The translations under genes and the position numbers were made by a program. Positions 33,760 to 43,203 of a stretch of 64,000 nt of DNA are shown here, piece after piece. The stretch lies in contig SUZO01000006.1 of assembly GCA_015059805.1 (NCBI GenBank), forward strand, positions 29,930 through 93,929, in the 5' to 3' direction. Source of the DNA: Rikenellaceae bacterium (GTDB taxonomy: Bacteria; Bacteroidota; Bacteroidia; Bacteroidales; Rikenellaceae). The first letter of the stretch is position 1; each line of letters starts with the position of its first letter. Under the pieces are notes generated by a model. That model ran no database searches. It saw nothing but the letters and a program-made list of their open reading frames with translations, and was not told where the DNA came from.

Positions 33760-34848
33760 TTATTTGTTACCCCTAAAGATTGCAAACGGCTCAACAATAT
33801 GCGCCGCGATACTATTTACTACACCACCAAAGAAGGAGTCATCTACAAGACTATATGCCCAACGACGCGAGAAAAATCTTGCCGTTTTGCGTTTCAAGAG
33901 AGTAAAGAAGCAGACCTTTTCCTCATTCTTGCCAATATCTGAGCCTACAATATCATTGAGCACTCGGTTATATATCTCATCTTTACAGCTACAAACATCG
34001 TCTGGCATATCAAATCCCAAGCACTCCTTTCCAATGCGACATAGAACCGCCGAGAAGTCTTGCAGACCATAATCATTAAGCGCTACCACATTATATTCTG
34101 CTCTCTGAACAACAAAACACCAATCAATAACATGTCGAAGCGAAATACCCTCAAACTTAAAATGATTTGCCGCGTGATAGAGGACAAAGAGCAGATCAAA
34201 CTCCCTATTTGGAAAATAGATAGGCTTATTGCTAATAAATGACTCGGCATTATGGGCACACTCTATCAGCGTAGCGTTCATCTTTTTAGCCCGGTCAGAG
34301 AAGTAGCGATGTACAAAATAGTTGTGGTTCTCTATAATCACGTTACGCAACTGTAGCTCCGAGTGCTTTACCGAATCATGTTTAAGAGTGCCTCCCATAC
34401 CGACTATCATTCTATCCAACTCCTTACGCCGACCATCAAAGGCATAGAGGTCAATATCTCCACACTCACGATGCAACGGCTCAGGATAGAGCCTACTGAG
34501 CGACAAGCCTTTGAAAATCATCACCGATAGACCCTGCTCCTTGCAAACTGAGGCTATAAAGTCCACAGCCTTAAGATAAGCAGTACTCTTCTTCTCAATG
34601 GAGTCTACAACCGACAGCCATCTCATCTTAAGCGAGCGCGGCATACCCAACGAGTTATCCCCCCGCTGCTCCATCACCCGCTTCACTCCATCAAAGACAA
34701 TCGCCACCACCCCCTGCGCCTTGGCAGTGTCGTAGAGGTGTTGCCAGTTGACAGTAGTCCAATCTATCTGCAGAGAGTAGAGCAAATCAACTTCACGATT
34801 GTGTAGCGCTAACCGTAATAGTAGATATATGTATTTGTCCGTTGTCAA
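33760..34848 (-). CDS. Nucleotidyltransferase family protein (NTP_transf_5-like), end of polysaccharide operon
   Basis: 362 residues. Contains FKGLSLSRLYPEPLHRECGD and DIDLYAF, the metal-binding segment of the uncharacterised nucleotidyltransferase family that is common in polysaccharide loci, and EFDLLFVLYHAANHF later. The substrate is unknown. Last of 13 cotranscribed genes, 3 nt after the aminotransferase gene. Confidence 0.75.
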   Translation of the reverse strand: MTTDKYIYLLLRLALHNREVDLLYSLQIDWTTVNWQHLYDTAKAQGVVAIVFDGVKRVMEQRGDNSLGMPRSLKMRWLSVVDSIEKKSTAYLKAVDFIASVCKEQGLSVMIFKGLSLSRLYPEPLHRECGDIDLYAFDGRRKELDRMIVGMGGTLKHDSVKHSELQLRNVIIENHNYFVHRYFSDRAKKMNATLIECAHNAESFISNKPIYFPNREFDLLFVLYHAANHFKFEGISLRHVIDWCFVVQRAEYNVVALNDYGLQDFSAVLCRIGKECLGFDMPDDVCSCKDEIYNRVLNDIVGSDIGKNEEKVCFFTLLKRKTARFFSRRWAYSLVDDSFFGGVVNSIAAHIVEPFAIFRGNK

Positions 34849-34851
34849 ATA

Positions 34852-36093
34852 TTAGAGTATATTAGCTTTGATTTGTTCTACGATATACTTTACATCATCG
34901 TCTGTAACACATGGTCCTGCAGGCAGACACATTCCTCGTGCAAAAAGTGCCTCACTAACGCCATTGATATAGGCTGGATTTGATGCATAAACAGGCTGCT
35001 TATGCATAGGCTTCCATAGTGGACGAGACTCTACACCTGCAGCATCAAGAGCCACGCGCATAGCCTCAACATTTGCATTTGGCTCGCAATCGGTATGTAG
35101 GCTCTCAGCTGCATGAGTAACACCTGCGGCACCTCCCACAGCGCCTTGAACTGCACTCTTATAGGCGTTTTCCTCGCCCTTAACTTTCAAATCTGCATCA
35201 AGAAGAATGGTGCAGAGCCAGAAGTTGCTATCATAACGCTCTGATGGGTTCTCGTGTAGTGTAACACCCTTAACATCAGCAAGAAGTTCTCTATATAACG
35301 CCTGAATATGTTTATGATGAGCAACATGCTCCTCAGCAATGGTCATCTGTCCGCGACCAATACCCGCACAGATATTAGACATTCGGTAGTTATAGCCAAT
35401 CTTCTCGTGCTGATAGTATGGGTACGCTTCACGAGCTTGTGTTGCATAGAACATAATCTCCTTCTTCGCCTCATCATTAGGACAAATAAGCGCACCACCA
35501 CCCGAAGTGGTTATCATCTTATTTCCATTGAAAGAAAGCACTCCATAGCGACCAAAAGTTCCGCAAACTTGACCGTCAAACTTTGAGCCGAAGCCCTCGG
35601 CGGCATCCTCAACAACAGGAATATCATACTTATTAGCCACAGCCATAATCTCATCCATCTTGGCTGGCATACCATACAAATACACTGGTACTATAGCCTT
35701 TGGCTTGCGACCAGTCTTAGCAATACGATCCTCTATAGCCTGCTCAAGCAACTGTGGATCCATATTCCATGTATCCTCCTCTGAATCAACAAAAATAGGT
35801 GTTGCGCCAAGGTATGTAATCGGATGCGATGAAGCACAGAAGGTAAACGACTGCACAATAACCTCGTCTCCAGCGCCTACACCGCAAGCGATGAGTGCAA
35901 GGTGCACAGCTGCCGTACCTGCAGACAGTGCCACAACCTTTTTATTCTGACCGACAAACGCCTCAAGATCGGCTTCAAAACCATTCACGTTAGGACCCAA
36001 CGGCACTACCCAATTGGTATCAAACGCCTCCTGTATAAACTTCTGCTCCTCACCCGACATATGGGCAAGACAAAGATAAATTCGCTTTGACAT
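34852..36093 (-). CDS. DegT/DnrJ/EryC1-family sugar aminotransferase
   Basis: PLP-dependent transaminase of nucleotide 4-keto sugars (PglE/WbpE type). 413 residues: LSAGTAAVHLAL near the N-terminus, VEDAAEGFGS, and SFNGNKMITTSGGGALI with the Schiff-base Lys. It would make a UDP-4-amino sugar, but the 4,6-dehydratase and acetyltransferase of the pathway are not in the window. Six nt after the sugar transferase gene, which may use its product. Confidence 0.9.
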   Translation of the reverse strand: MSKRIYLCLAHMSGEEQKFIQEAFDTNWVVPLGPNVNGFEADLEAFVGQNKKVVALSAGTAAVHLALIACGVGAGDEVIVQSFTFCASSHPITYLGATPIFVDSEEDTWNMDPQLLEQAIEDRIAKTGRKPKAIVPVYLYGMPAKMDEIMAVANKYDIPVVEDAAEGFGSKFDGQVCGTFGRYGVLSFNGNKMITTSGGGALICPNDEAKKEIMFYATQAREAYPYYQHEKIGYNYRMSNICAGIGRGQMTIAEEHVAHHKHIQALYRELLADVKGVTLHENPSERYDSNFWLCTILLDADLKVKGEENAYKSAVQGAVGGAAGVTHAAESLHTDCEPNANVEAMRVALDAAGVESRPLWKPMHKQPVYASNPAYINGVSEALFARGMCLPAGPCVTDDDVKYIVEQIKANIL

Positions 36094-36099
36094 ATCTAA

Positions 36100-36708
36100 C
36101 TAAATTAGTTCTCCGTTATACATAACTTGCTTACCCAATACTGTGCAGATAATTAGTTTTATATCTATCCAGAACGACTGGTGATCTAAATAATACAGAT
36201 TTATTCGCACCTTATCTGGGAAAATTACTTCATCATTATATTTTACAGGATCGGGAACAGATGCAAGAATCTCCTCCTCATTTCTGTACTTCATTGACGC
36301 CGGTCCTGTGATACCTGGACGCAACTGCAACACCCTCCTATCATCCCCCTTTAACTGATCTGCATAACCTGGCACATCTGGACGCGGACCTACAAAACTC
36401 ATATCGCCGATAAGAACATTCCATAGTTCTGGCAATTCATCTAACTTATACTTGCGTAACTTCGCGCCCAATGGCGTAATGCGACTCTCCCCCGCCACAG
36501 AGACCGAAGAGCCCGAGTGCGAAACAGTCATTGAACGGAACTTGTACATCGTAAACAGCTTACCGTTACGCCCAACCCTCCGCTGCTTAAAAATCACAGG
36601 ACCACCAGGCATCTTCACGCGAATAAGCACCGCCACAACAATCAACACCGGCCACAAAAACATCAGCCCCACAAACGATACAATCCTATCAAATAGAAAT
36701 TTTAACAT
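36100..36708 (-). CDS. Initiating sugar phosphate transferase (PglC/WcaJ type)
   Basis: Monotopic membrane enzyme that puts the first sugar phosphate on undecaprenyl phosphate. 202 residues from MLKFLFDRIVSF at 36708 (the longer frame overlaps the previous gene). Motifs: hydrophobic hairpin VGLMFLWPVLIVVAVLI, KQRRVGRNGKLFTMYKFRSM, KLDELPELWNVLIGDMSFVG and RPGITGPASM. Confidence 0.92.
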   Translation of the reverse strand: MLKFLFDRIVSFVGLMFLWPVLIVVAVLIRVKMPGGPVIFKQRRVGRNGKLFTMYKFRSMTVSHSGSSVSVAGESRITPLGAKLRKYKLDELPELWNVLIGDMSFVGPRPDVPGYADQLKGDDRRVLQLRPGITGPASMKYRNEEEILASVPDPVKYNDEVIFPDKVRINLYYLDHQSFWIDIKLIICTVLGKQVMYNGELI

Positions 36709-36709
36709 A

Positions 36710-37537
36710 TTATTTTCTAGCAAACTTTCTGAAAACAAAACCTCTCAATTTATTCGGCATGCATACTTGTAATACAAATCGAAGTAGAACATTATAACCC
36801 ATTCTAAAGAAGGATATCAGACCTTTATCAAACATATATTTCTGAAGTTTTGCCTCACTCTTGAAATACTTCCACCCACCACGTCTAGCATACATATCCT
36901 TTCCTACACGAGCATAACATAAAATATCTGGAAGATTGGCAAAAGTACAATTGTTTAGCGCCATTCTAATCCATAGATAGTAGTCCTCGTTATAATGCCA
37001 ATCTAAATATCCACCAGCATTCATTACCGCCTGTTTTCTGAACATAACCGTAATATGATTGAATGGGCATCTCGCTTTTATGTAGTTATTGATATCAACA
37101 TTCTGCTCTGGAACATTTCTAACACCTACAATATTATCTACAGCACCAATAAACTCGCCCATATTTCCGCCCACAATATCAACCTCTGTATGTGACTCTA
37201 AATATGCTACTTGCTTTGCAAACCTCTCAGAAATGGAATAATCATCACTATCCATACGGGCCACTATATCATATTTAGAAGCTTCAAGGCCAACCTTCAA
37301 AGCATTTCCCAAACCTTTATTCTCTGGGAGTCTAATGATGTTGAATAATTGGGAATGCAACTGAGCATACTCATCAATGACGACACTTATCTCTTGTGAC
37401 ACTGGTCCATCAATAACTACTACAACCTCATCTGGACAAAGTGTTTGTCCTATAGTAATACTATCAAACGCTTGTCTAATAAACTCCGGCTTGTCATTTT
37501 TGTACACCGAAGTGATAACAGAAAATTTTAGTCCCAT
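36710..37537 (-). CDS. Glycosyltransferase family 2
   Basis: 275 residues, GT-A fold: FSVITSVYKNDKPEF start, VVVIDGP, LPENKGLGNALKVG, and the DxD motif in IVARMDSDDYS. Cytoplasmic, adds one residue to the repeat unit. One or two nt separate it from both neighbours. AT-rich like the centre of the operon. Confidence 0.9.
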   Translation of the reverse strand: MGLKFSVITSVYKNDKPEFIRQAFDSITIGQTLCPDEVVVVIDGPVSQEISVVIDEYAQLHSQLFNIIRLPENKGLGNALKVGLEASKYDIVARMDSDDYSISERFAKQVAYLESHTEVDIVGGNMGEFIGAVDNIVGVRNVPEQNVDINNYIKARCPFNHITVMFRKQAVMNAGGYLDWHYNEDYYLWIRMALNNCTFANLPDILCYARVGKDMYARRGGWKYFKSEAKLQKYMFDKGLISFFRMGYNVLLRFVLQVCMPNKLRGFVFRKFARK

Positions 37538-37539
37538 TC

Positions 37540-38331
37540 CTAATACTCTCCAAAATCAACAGAAATACAGTGCAAACCTTGACGTTGCTCTACTGGTGGT
37601 AATTTCATATAATCGCCAAACATCTGAGTTAAATATTCATCATATTTTTCTGGCACAGGCAATTCTAACGATTCAAAAGGAACACGCAGAGGTTTACCAT
37701 AAACAGAAATTTTAGTAAATGAGTTTTTTAACTTGGTGCGACCATATAAAAAACATCTAAATTCGCTTTGTTTATCATTATACTTCTCTACTTGACGTTT
37801 GAAAAATGATCGCAAACATTTAATCTTTAACAAACATGCAAAAAACATCATTATCTTCTTTTTAAATGACGCCGACTTGTATGTTCTTTGAGACAGAGTG
37901 TAACTCAGATAAACCTTACCGCAGAAATATTGCCATCGCTGTAAGATCTTAGGCGATGGTGCATTATCCATTTTAAACACATCTACAAAGATTCCCTGCA
38001 TTACCTCATCCGCGCAACCTTCTAACTCAACAAGTTTTGTTCCTTTGAGTCTAACCTTTGAAAAAGGTAGTGACCAATCCTTCTCACCCTCTTGAAGAAC
38101 ATATTTTTCTTGGTTGAGCTCTTCTCTGCATACAGCAATAAATTTTTGGTAGTTTGCGGCATCCATAATAATATCCAAATCATCATCCCAAGGAATAAAG
38201 CCTTTATGGCGAATTGCTCCAATAGCCGATCCGCCCAATAGATAGTATTCAATATTATTCTTGACACAGAGAGCATCAATATCTTTCATTATACCAAGAA
38301 TAACTAACTGTAGATGTCGTAATTCTGTCAT
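37540..38331 (-). CDS. LicD/fukutin-family phosphotransferase
   Basis: 263 residues. The N-terminal signature YYLLGGSAIGAIRHKG followed by FIPWDDDLDIIM (metal-binding DDD at 49-51) defines the LicD family, which transfers phosphocholine, or in the fukutin branch glycerol- or ribitol-phosphate, from CDP-activated donors to glycans. The gene 3 nt upstream encodes a glycerol-3-phosphate cytidylyltransferase-like enzyme and no choline pathway genes are present, so glycerol phosphate is the more likely group. That assignment is inference. Confidence 0.85.
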   Translation of the reverse strand: MTELRHLQLVILGIMKDIDALCVKNNIEYYLLGGSAIGAIRHKGFIPWDDDLDIIMDAANYQKFIAVCREELNQEKYVLQEGEKDWSLPFSKVRLKGTKLVELEGCADEVMQGIFVDVFKMDNAPSPKILQRWQYFCGKVYLSYTLSQRTYKSASFKKKIMMFFACLLKIKCLRSFFKRQVEKYNDKQSEFRCFLYGRTKLKNSFTKISVYGKPLRVPFESLELPVPEKYDEYLTQMFGDYMKLPPVEQRQGLHCISVDFGEY

Positions 38332-38334
38332 AAC

Positions 38335-38730
38335 TTATTTTTTATTTAAGTCTGTTTTAATCTGAGTAGTGCTAATCTCTGGCGTACGTGGCAAGTATAC
38401 AACTTCAACGCCCTCTTCCTCTAAAAAATCAAACTTACCTTTCCAGTCATCACCCATCACAAACACATCAATGTCATATTTATGAACATCTGTACGCTTT
38501 TGCTCCCAATTGGTTTCAGGGACAACTAAATCTACGTAACGAATTGCCTCAACCATTGCCTTGCGCTGCTCATACGAGAAATAACATTTTTTTTGTTTCT
38601 CATTCCAATTAAACTCATCCGTAGAGACAACAACCACAAGGTAATCTCCCAACTCTTTCGCTCTACGCAGGATGTTTATATGACCATAATGCAGCAGGTC
38701 AAATGTTCCGTAAGTAATTACTCGCTTCAT
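38335..38730 (-). CDS. tagD: Glycerol-3-phosphate cytidylyltransferase-like
   Basis: 131 residues, the usual length of TagD/GCT. Starts MKRVITYGTFDLLHYGHINI with HYGH (14-17) as the HxGH catalytic motif, and ends with RTPEISTTQIK, the RTxGISTT CTP-binding signature. Would make CDP-glycerol. Lies between a GT4 gene and licD in the operon. Other cytidylyl- or adenylyltransferases (for example heptose type) share the motifs, but length and ISTT favour GCT. Confidence 0.85.
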   Translation of the reverse strand: MKRVITYGTFDLLHYGHINILRRAKELGDYLVVVVSTDEFNWNEKQKKCYFSYEQRKAMVEAIRYVDLVVPETNWEQKRTDVHKYDIDVFVMGDDWKGKFDFLEEEGVEVVYLPRTPEISTTQIKTDLNKK

Positions 38731-38736
38731 ATACTA

Positions 38737-39849
38737 TTATTCATTCAATGTTTGTAAATATATCTTTGTATAATTTGCAGAAGTACAATATTTACTTAGA
38801 TGTTTCTCAATAAGATTTCTGGATAGTTCTGATTTTGCAATAATATCCCATCGTAAAGACTCTTTGATGGCATCGACTAAGCTTGATACGTCAAAATGGT
38901 TAAAAATAACACCTGCATCCATCGCATACTGCAACATTTCTCTATGAGGTCCAATATCTGATAATATTGTTGGTAATCCACACGACATCGCTTCCAATAC
39001 AGTATTCGGCAACCCTTCTGCAAAAGATGCTGACACAAAATAGTCTGCGCATTGATAATATTCTAACGGATCATTTACAAAGCCTGTTAATTTGATATTA
39101 GGATTTCCGTCAATGCGATTACTCAACTCTGCAACTTTATCATCCTCACCCCAACCAACAATCATCAAATATATTTCATCATTGTTCAATCTATTAACAG
39201 CATCTACTATAAGAGGCATATTTTTACGATCCTCTATGACTCCCATTGATACAAATATTTTTTTATCAATAGGTAACGATAACTTCTCTCGCAACTTAAT
39301 TTTTTCTAATTGAGAAACAGGTTTATAATGATCTATATCGGCACCATTTTGTACAAACTGACACTGCACACCAAGATCTCGACTCATATCGACAGACAAA
39401 GAGTGCGAACAACACACATAGGTATCAATACCTTTGATAGCCCATTGAAATAATACTTTTGAAAGAAATCTTTTACAAAAACCACTTCGCTCATTCAGAT
39501 CATTTATATGTGACCTGAATGTTGTCACTTTTTTAACGCCATCTCCTAATAATCGATTTACTATATTGGCACTTATTCCAGAAGAATGCACAATATGTAT
39601 ATTATTCTCTTTGATTAGTTCTTTCAGTCTTTGGCTTGCTCTAAACAAGGTTGTTCTAGTGGCATTCAACCTATGAATCTTTATATTCTTTGCAATGAAT
39701 TTAGCTTCCCACGAAGTTCCCTGTTCGTTAAATAATGTTACAATCATAGCATTGACCTTCTTTTTATCAAAGCTACTAACCAAATTTAATGCTTGGTTAA
39801 TCGGTCCGGAAGGTCTCAACTCACTTACTAAATAAACAACATTGATCAT
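38737..39849 (-). CDS. Glycosyltransferase family 4
   Basis: 370 residues, GT-B fold. N-terminal NVVYLVSELRPSGPINQALN, C-terminal donor-binding ADYFVSASFAEGLPNTVLEA with the EX7E pair, then CGLPTILSDIGPHREM. Cytoplasmic; sugar unknown. Overlaps the polymerase gene by 4 nt (ATGA). Confidence 0.9.
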   Translation of the reverse strand: MINVVYLVSELRPSGPINQALNLVSSFDKKKVNAMIVTLFNEQGTSWEAKFIAKNIKIHRLNATRTTLFRASQRLKELIKENNIHIVHSSGISANIVNRLLGDGVKKVTTFRSHINDLNERSGFCKRFLSKVLFQWAIKGIDTYVCCSHSLSVDMSRDLGVQCQFVQNGADIDHYKPVSQLEKIKLREKLSLPIDKKIFVSMGVIEDRKNMPLIVDAVNRLNNDEIYLMIVGWGEDDKVAELSNRIDGNPNIKLTGFVNDPLEYYQCADYFVSASFAEGLPNTVLEAMSCGLPTILSDIGPHREMLQYAMDAGVIFNHFDVSSLVDAIKESLRWDIIAKSELSRNLIEKHLSKYCTSANYTKIYLQTLNE

Positions 39850-41033
39850 AGTCTGCGCAATTTTATATTATCTGCAGTATTATACAATCCATTTGCTATA
39901 CAATAACCAATACACAGAGAGGCAAAACAAGTCATTCCTCCATATGACATCGAATAAAATGTTTTTGCTAAATATATCACTAATACACTGCCAAATATAG
40001 AATATATCAACCCATTATAAGATAGTTGCCTATAGGTTTTATAAAAACAGATCCAATATATTACATATATACACACACCAAAAATTCCATTATTTATCAA
40101 AATTTCCAGCCAATCATTGTGTGCATAATTTTCACCAATTAGTAAAGTTGATTCTGCTCCCATTCCAAATAATTGCTGGATTTCCGACATATTGGTCTGA
40201 TAATAAAACCATAAATAGTTATACAAGCCATCTCGACCACTCGTCTCTCCATTTATTGTCTGCTCTATTCGATATCTAAAAAAATCACTATCTTCATATA
40301 AATTACCAAGCCAGAAATAAGCAATTCCTACAAACAAAATAGTGTTTATTATTATCACAAACTTATTCTTTGATTTAGGCATCACCCAGCTACGATATAT
40401 AAACCAAACGATAAAAAGTAACAAACACAATATCGCGCCACGCTTCATAGATAAGATTACAAATAAAGTAAGAATGATTAACACGACATATTGAAAGAAC
40501 CTACGATTATTCAGAAAAAACAGGTATGGCAATAATGAAACAAATACATATCCTGTATTATTTGTAAATTCTTTTCGTTCTATTTCTGACATTGCGATCA
40601 TCGCATTATTTGTCGAATAAAACAAAGCTATTGTTACCACAATAAATACTGGCAACCATTTTTTTATTACAGATTCATTAAGTAAACCTTTCTTAGCAAA
40701 TACAAAAAATGGAAATATTGGCAATAACGACTTGTACACCGTTATTAAATACACATATTTGCTAACGGATTTATCTACCATATCAATATATAGTTGTACA
40801 TCCGTAAATAATAACACTATACCATATACAGTAAACATTAGTAACAATAGCGTCAATCCTTTCATAAAAGGTGTAAACTTGTAATTAGCAAATGTGTATA
40901 CTGTATAGTACACCGTTATAGCAAATATCAGAGCAAACAACGGTCGGGATATAGGCATACTGAGTGCAAATGTATAATCAAATATACACCACAACAGAAT
41001 ATACAAATTACATATATTGAAATATTGTTTCAT
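39846..41033 (-). CDS. O-antigen/capsule polymerase-like membrane protein (Wzy type)
   Basis: 395 residues from MKQYFNICNLYILL at 41033, sharing one base with the upstream stop (TAATG). About ten hydrophobic helices, a large periplasmic loop around residues 250-310 (GETSGRDGLYNYLWFYYQ, GMGAESTLLIGENYAHNDWL) like the Wzy_C ligase/polymerase loop including the H-N-D-W segment. Polymerises lipid-linked repeat units in the periplasm. Very AT-rich. Confidence 0.82.
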   Translation of the reverse strand: MKQYFNICNLYILLWCIFDYTFALSMPISRPLFALIFAITVYYTVYTFANYKFTPFMKGLTLLLLMFTVYGIVLLFTDVQLYIDMVDKSVSKYVYLITVYKSLLPIFPFFVFAKKGLLNESVIKKWLPVFIVVTIALFYSTNNAMIAMSEIERKEFTNNTGYVFVSLLPYLFFLNNRRFFQYVVLIILTLFVILSMKRGAILCLLLFIVWFIYRSWVMPKSKNKFVIIINTILFVGIAYFWLGNLYEDSDFFRYRIEQTINGETSGRDGLYNYLWFYYQTNMSEIQQLFGMGAESTLLIGENYAHNDWLEILINNGIFGVCIYVIYWICFYKTYRQLSYNGLIYSIFGSVLVIYLAKTFYSMSYGGMTCFASLCIGYCIANGLYNTADNIKLRRL

Positions 41034-41944
41034 TATTTCTGTTTTTCGGGCAATGTTATCCAACTGCCAAATGTATAATCCCACTCCTCAGGGTCAAATG
41101 GCACGATACCGCCCCAATGGAAGAAGGTTATCTCGCCAAAGTAGATTTGACCGTTTATATTATAAAAGTCTATTCTTGCGTGAGGCATTCCTTGCGACAG
41201 TTTTGCCGCAAGTATTTTCATCATCTCAAACCCTTTTGGTTTCAATACGGGTTTCACAGCATTGGAGTGACCATTTGTAAACGGCAAATGATGAAAGTCC
41301 ATATCAAAGAAATCAAATTTAGTTTCCTCTGTCGTATTTCCCCTGTCAGATGCTATAAACAGAGCTTTAGGAACGCCATCAAAACAGAAAAACTTATAAT
41401 CTTTCAGTTCGTAGCCACTTTCATCTACCATATATTGTTCTGCGATTATCCGATGCGGAACATTTTTATACGGCCACTCTCTGCTTGTCGGATAATAATC
41501 TCGCTTGAGACCCTTTTTCAGTTTACTCTTAGCCTCTTCGATATTCAGCTGTGATTTATCTGTACAAATAACTATTCCACCACTATCGTGAGTACACTTC
41601 AACACAAACTGATTTGGCAGAGAGTCGAAATCTATATCCTCTACACTATCCCATACACCCAGCGTCGGAATTATATACTCCGCGCCGATGATTGATGCCA
41701 CATACTCCTTGGCTGCATACTTATCGACCATCTGTGTATATTCCGGACGGCGATTGTAAAGCTTTAGCCATTGCAGTTTTTCGTTGAATGTCTGTGGATT
41801 ATCAAAATCCATCCAATAACCCATCTTCAACCGGAACAGTAATTTCAAATATAATCTATCAGGGATAAATTTGGCAAAAATATAGAGCGCATATATAAAA
41901 ATATATTTGGGCTCCGTAACAATTCTCTTAATTTGTCTCAACAT
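41033..41944 (-). CDS. TupA-like ATP-grasp protein
   Basis: 303 residues from MLRQIKRIVTEPKY at 41944. Motifs NPQTFNEKLQWLKLY, VLKCTHDSGGIVICTDK, YKFFCFDGVPKALF and ARIDFYNINGQIYFGEITF fit the TupA-like ATP-grasp family found in capsule loci, which is expected to ligate a polypeptide or amino acid to a polysaccharide; the reaction here is unknown. Overlaps the flippase gene by 17 nt. Confidence 0.85.
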   Translation of the reverse strand: MLRQIKRIVTEPKYIFIYALYIFAKFIPDRLYLKLLFRLKMGYWMDFDNPQTFNEKLQWLKLYNRRPEYTQMVDKYAAKEYVASIIGAEYIIPTLGVWDSVEDIDFDSLPNQFVLKCTHDSGGIVICTDKSQLNIEEAKSKLKKGLKRDYYPTSREWPYKNVPHRIIAEQYMVDESGYELKDYKFFCFDGVPKALFIASDRGNTTEETKFDFFDMDFHHLPFTNGHSNAVKPVLKPKGFEMMKILAAKLSQGMPHARIDFYNINGQIYFGEITFFHWGGIVPFDPEEWDYTFGSWITLPEKQK

Positions 41945-43187
41945 ATTTTTCTCTTTTAGCAACAACATAAGTCAATACTCCCAATACCACTCTGGCTGTG
42001 GTTATTGTCACAGCTGCACCTGTATATCCATAATAATATATCAATGGTACACCGATACAGAGTCCGAAAATCGACCCTATAATGGTAATATTTCGTAATT
42101 CCCTGTCTCTTTTATGGATAATAAGATAATTTGTTCCATATGAATCGGAGAGCGCCAAAAATATTACGGATATTGCCAATATCCGTATTACATACACAGA
42201 CTCTGCAAACTCTGCAGACAACATAAGTCTGACGATATATGGTGCAAGTACAAATAGCAATAGTGCAAATACGATGGCTACTGTCATATTGATTACAACC
42301 AATATTTTATGTCTGTTACTTTGCCTGGACAAATATGGGAAAAATACTCTCGATATTACGGTCATAAATTGCTGGCACAAACTGATAAACTTATTTCCTC
42401 CGTCAAATATACCCGTTGCTCCACTACCTCCAAAAATACCAAGTAATACAATTGACAGACTATTGTAGAGATTTGGAGCCAAATTATTTATAAAAACATT
42501 TGTACTATCTTTTATTGTTGTAATTATCCTTGCAATCGATGGTTTTTGTAATTTGACACCCCATTTACCAATAATCAGATATAGAGATAGTACGCCACAA
42601 AAAACATATCCGATTGATGTAAAGAGAGGTTGTAGAATATAGTCTTCTCGATCCTTTACAAATACAAACACTGCTATAGTAAACAACAATTTAAGCAGCA
42701 CATTAAGTATTGTTATATACTTCATCTTCTCCACCGCCTGAAAAAACCAGTCCGGGAAAAGTATATGCCCGGGAATCATCAAATATGTTACCAATATAAC
42801 GAGTCTGTTTTCGTAAAACTTTGGAACCAAAAGTATTAACCCGATCAAAACAGCAAGCGAGACCACAGCCAACAGACATCGTGCCCATAATACATTGGAA
42901 AATATCTCTGAAACTTTCTGGGCATCATCTCTGTTTTTTGCCACATCTCTGGTAGCTGTAAGGTTGAATCCCCAGTCGGCAATAGTCTGAATCCAAACCA
43001 TTATAGCCGAAGCAAAGGCGACTTTTCCAAAACCATCAGCTCCAATAACCCTTGCCAGGTATGGCAATGTTATAAGAGGGAAGAGATATCCGGCAACCTG
43101 CAAAGCAGACAACCATACAAAATTACTCGCAAGAACTCTTGCATCGCCATTTTTTGTAATCTTTGATACCTTATTTATTAAACCCAT
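41928..43187 (-). CDS. wzx: Oligosaccharide flippase (Wzx, MATE-like)
   Basis: 419 residues with about twelve membrane helices. Starts with NFVWLSALQVAGYLFPLITL and LARVIGADGFGKVAFA, typical of RfbX/Wzx flippases that move undecaprenyl-linked repeat units across the inner membrane. 16 nt after the epimerase gene, the widest gap inside the operon. Confidence 0.9.
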   Translation of the reverse strand: MGLINKVSKITKNGDARVLASNFVWLSALQVAGYLFPLITLPYLARVIGADGFGKVAFASAIMVWIQTIADWGFNLTATRDVAKNRDDAQKVSEIFSNVLWARCLLAVVSLAVLIGLILLVPKFYENRLVILVTYLMIPGHILFPDWFFQAVEKMKYITILNVLLKLLFTIAVFVFVKDREDYILQPLFTSIGYVFCGVLSLYLIIGKWGVKLQKPSIARIITTIKDSTNVFINNLAPNLYNSLSIVLLGIFGGSGATGIFDGGNKFISLCQQFMTVISRVFFPYLSRQSNRHKILVVINMTVAIVFALLLFVLAPYIVRLMLSAEFAESVYVIRILAISVIFLALSDSYGTNYLIIHKRDRELRNITIIGSIFGLCIGVPLIYYYGYTGAAVTITTARVVLGVLTYVVAKREKYVETN

Positions 43188-43203
43188 TGTTTAAAGCTGC
43201 ATT

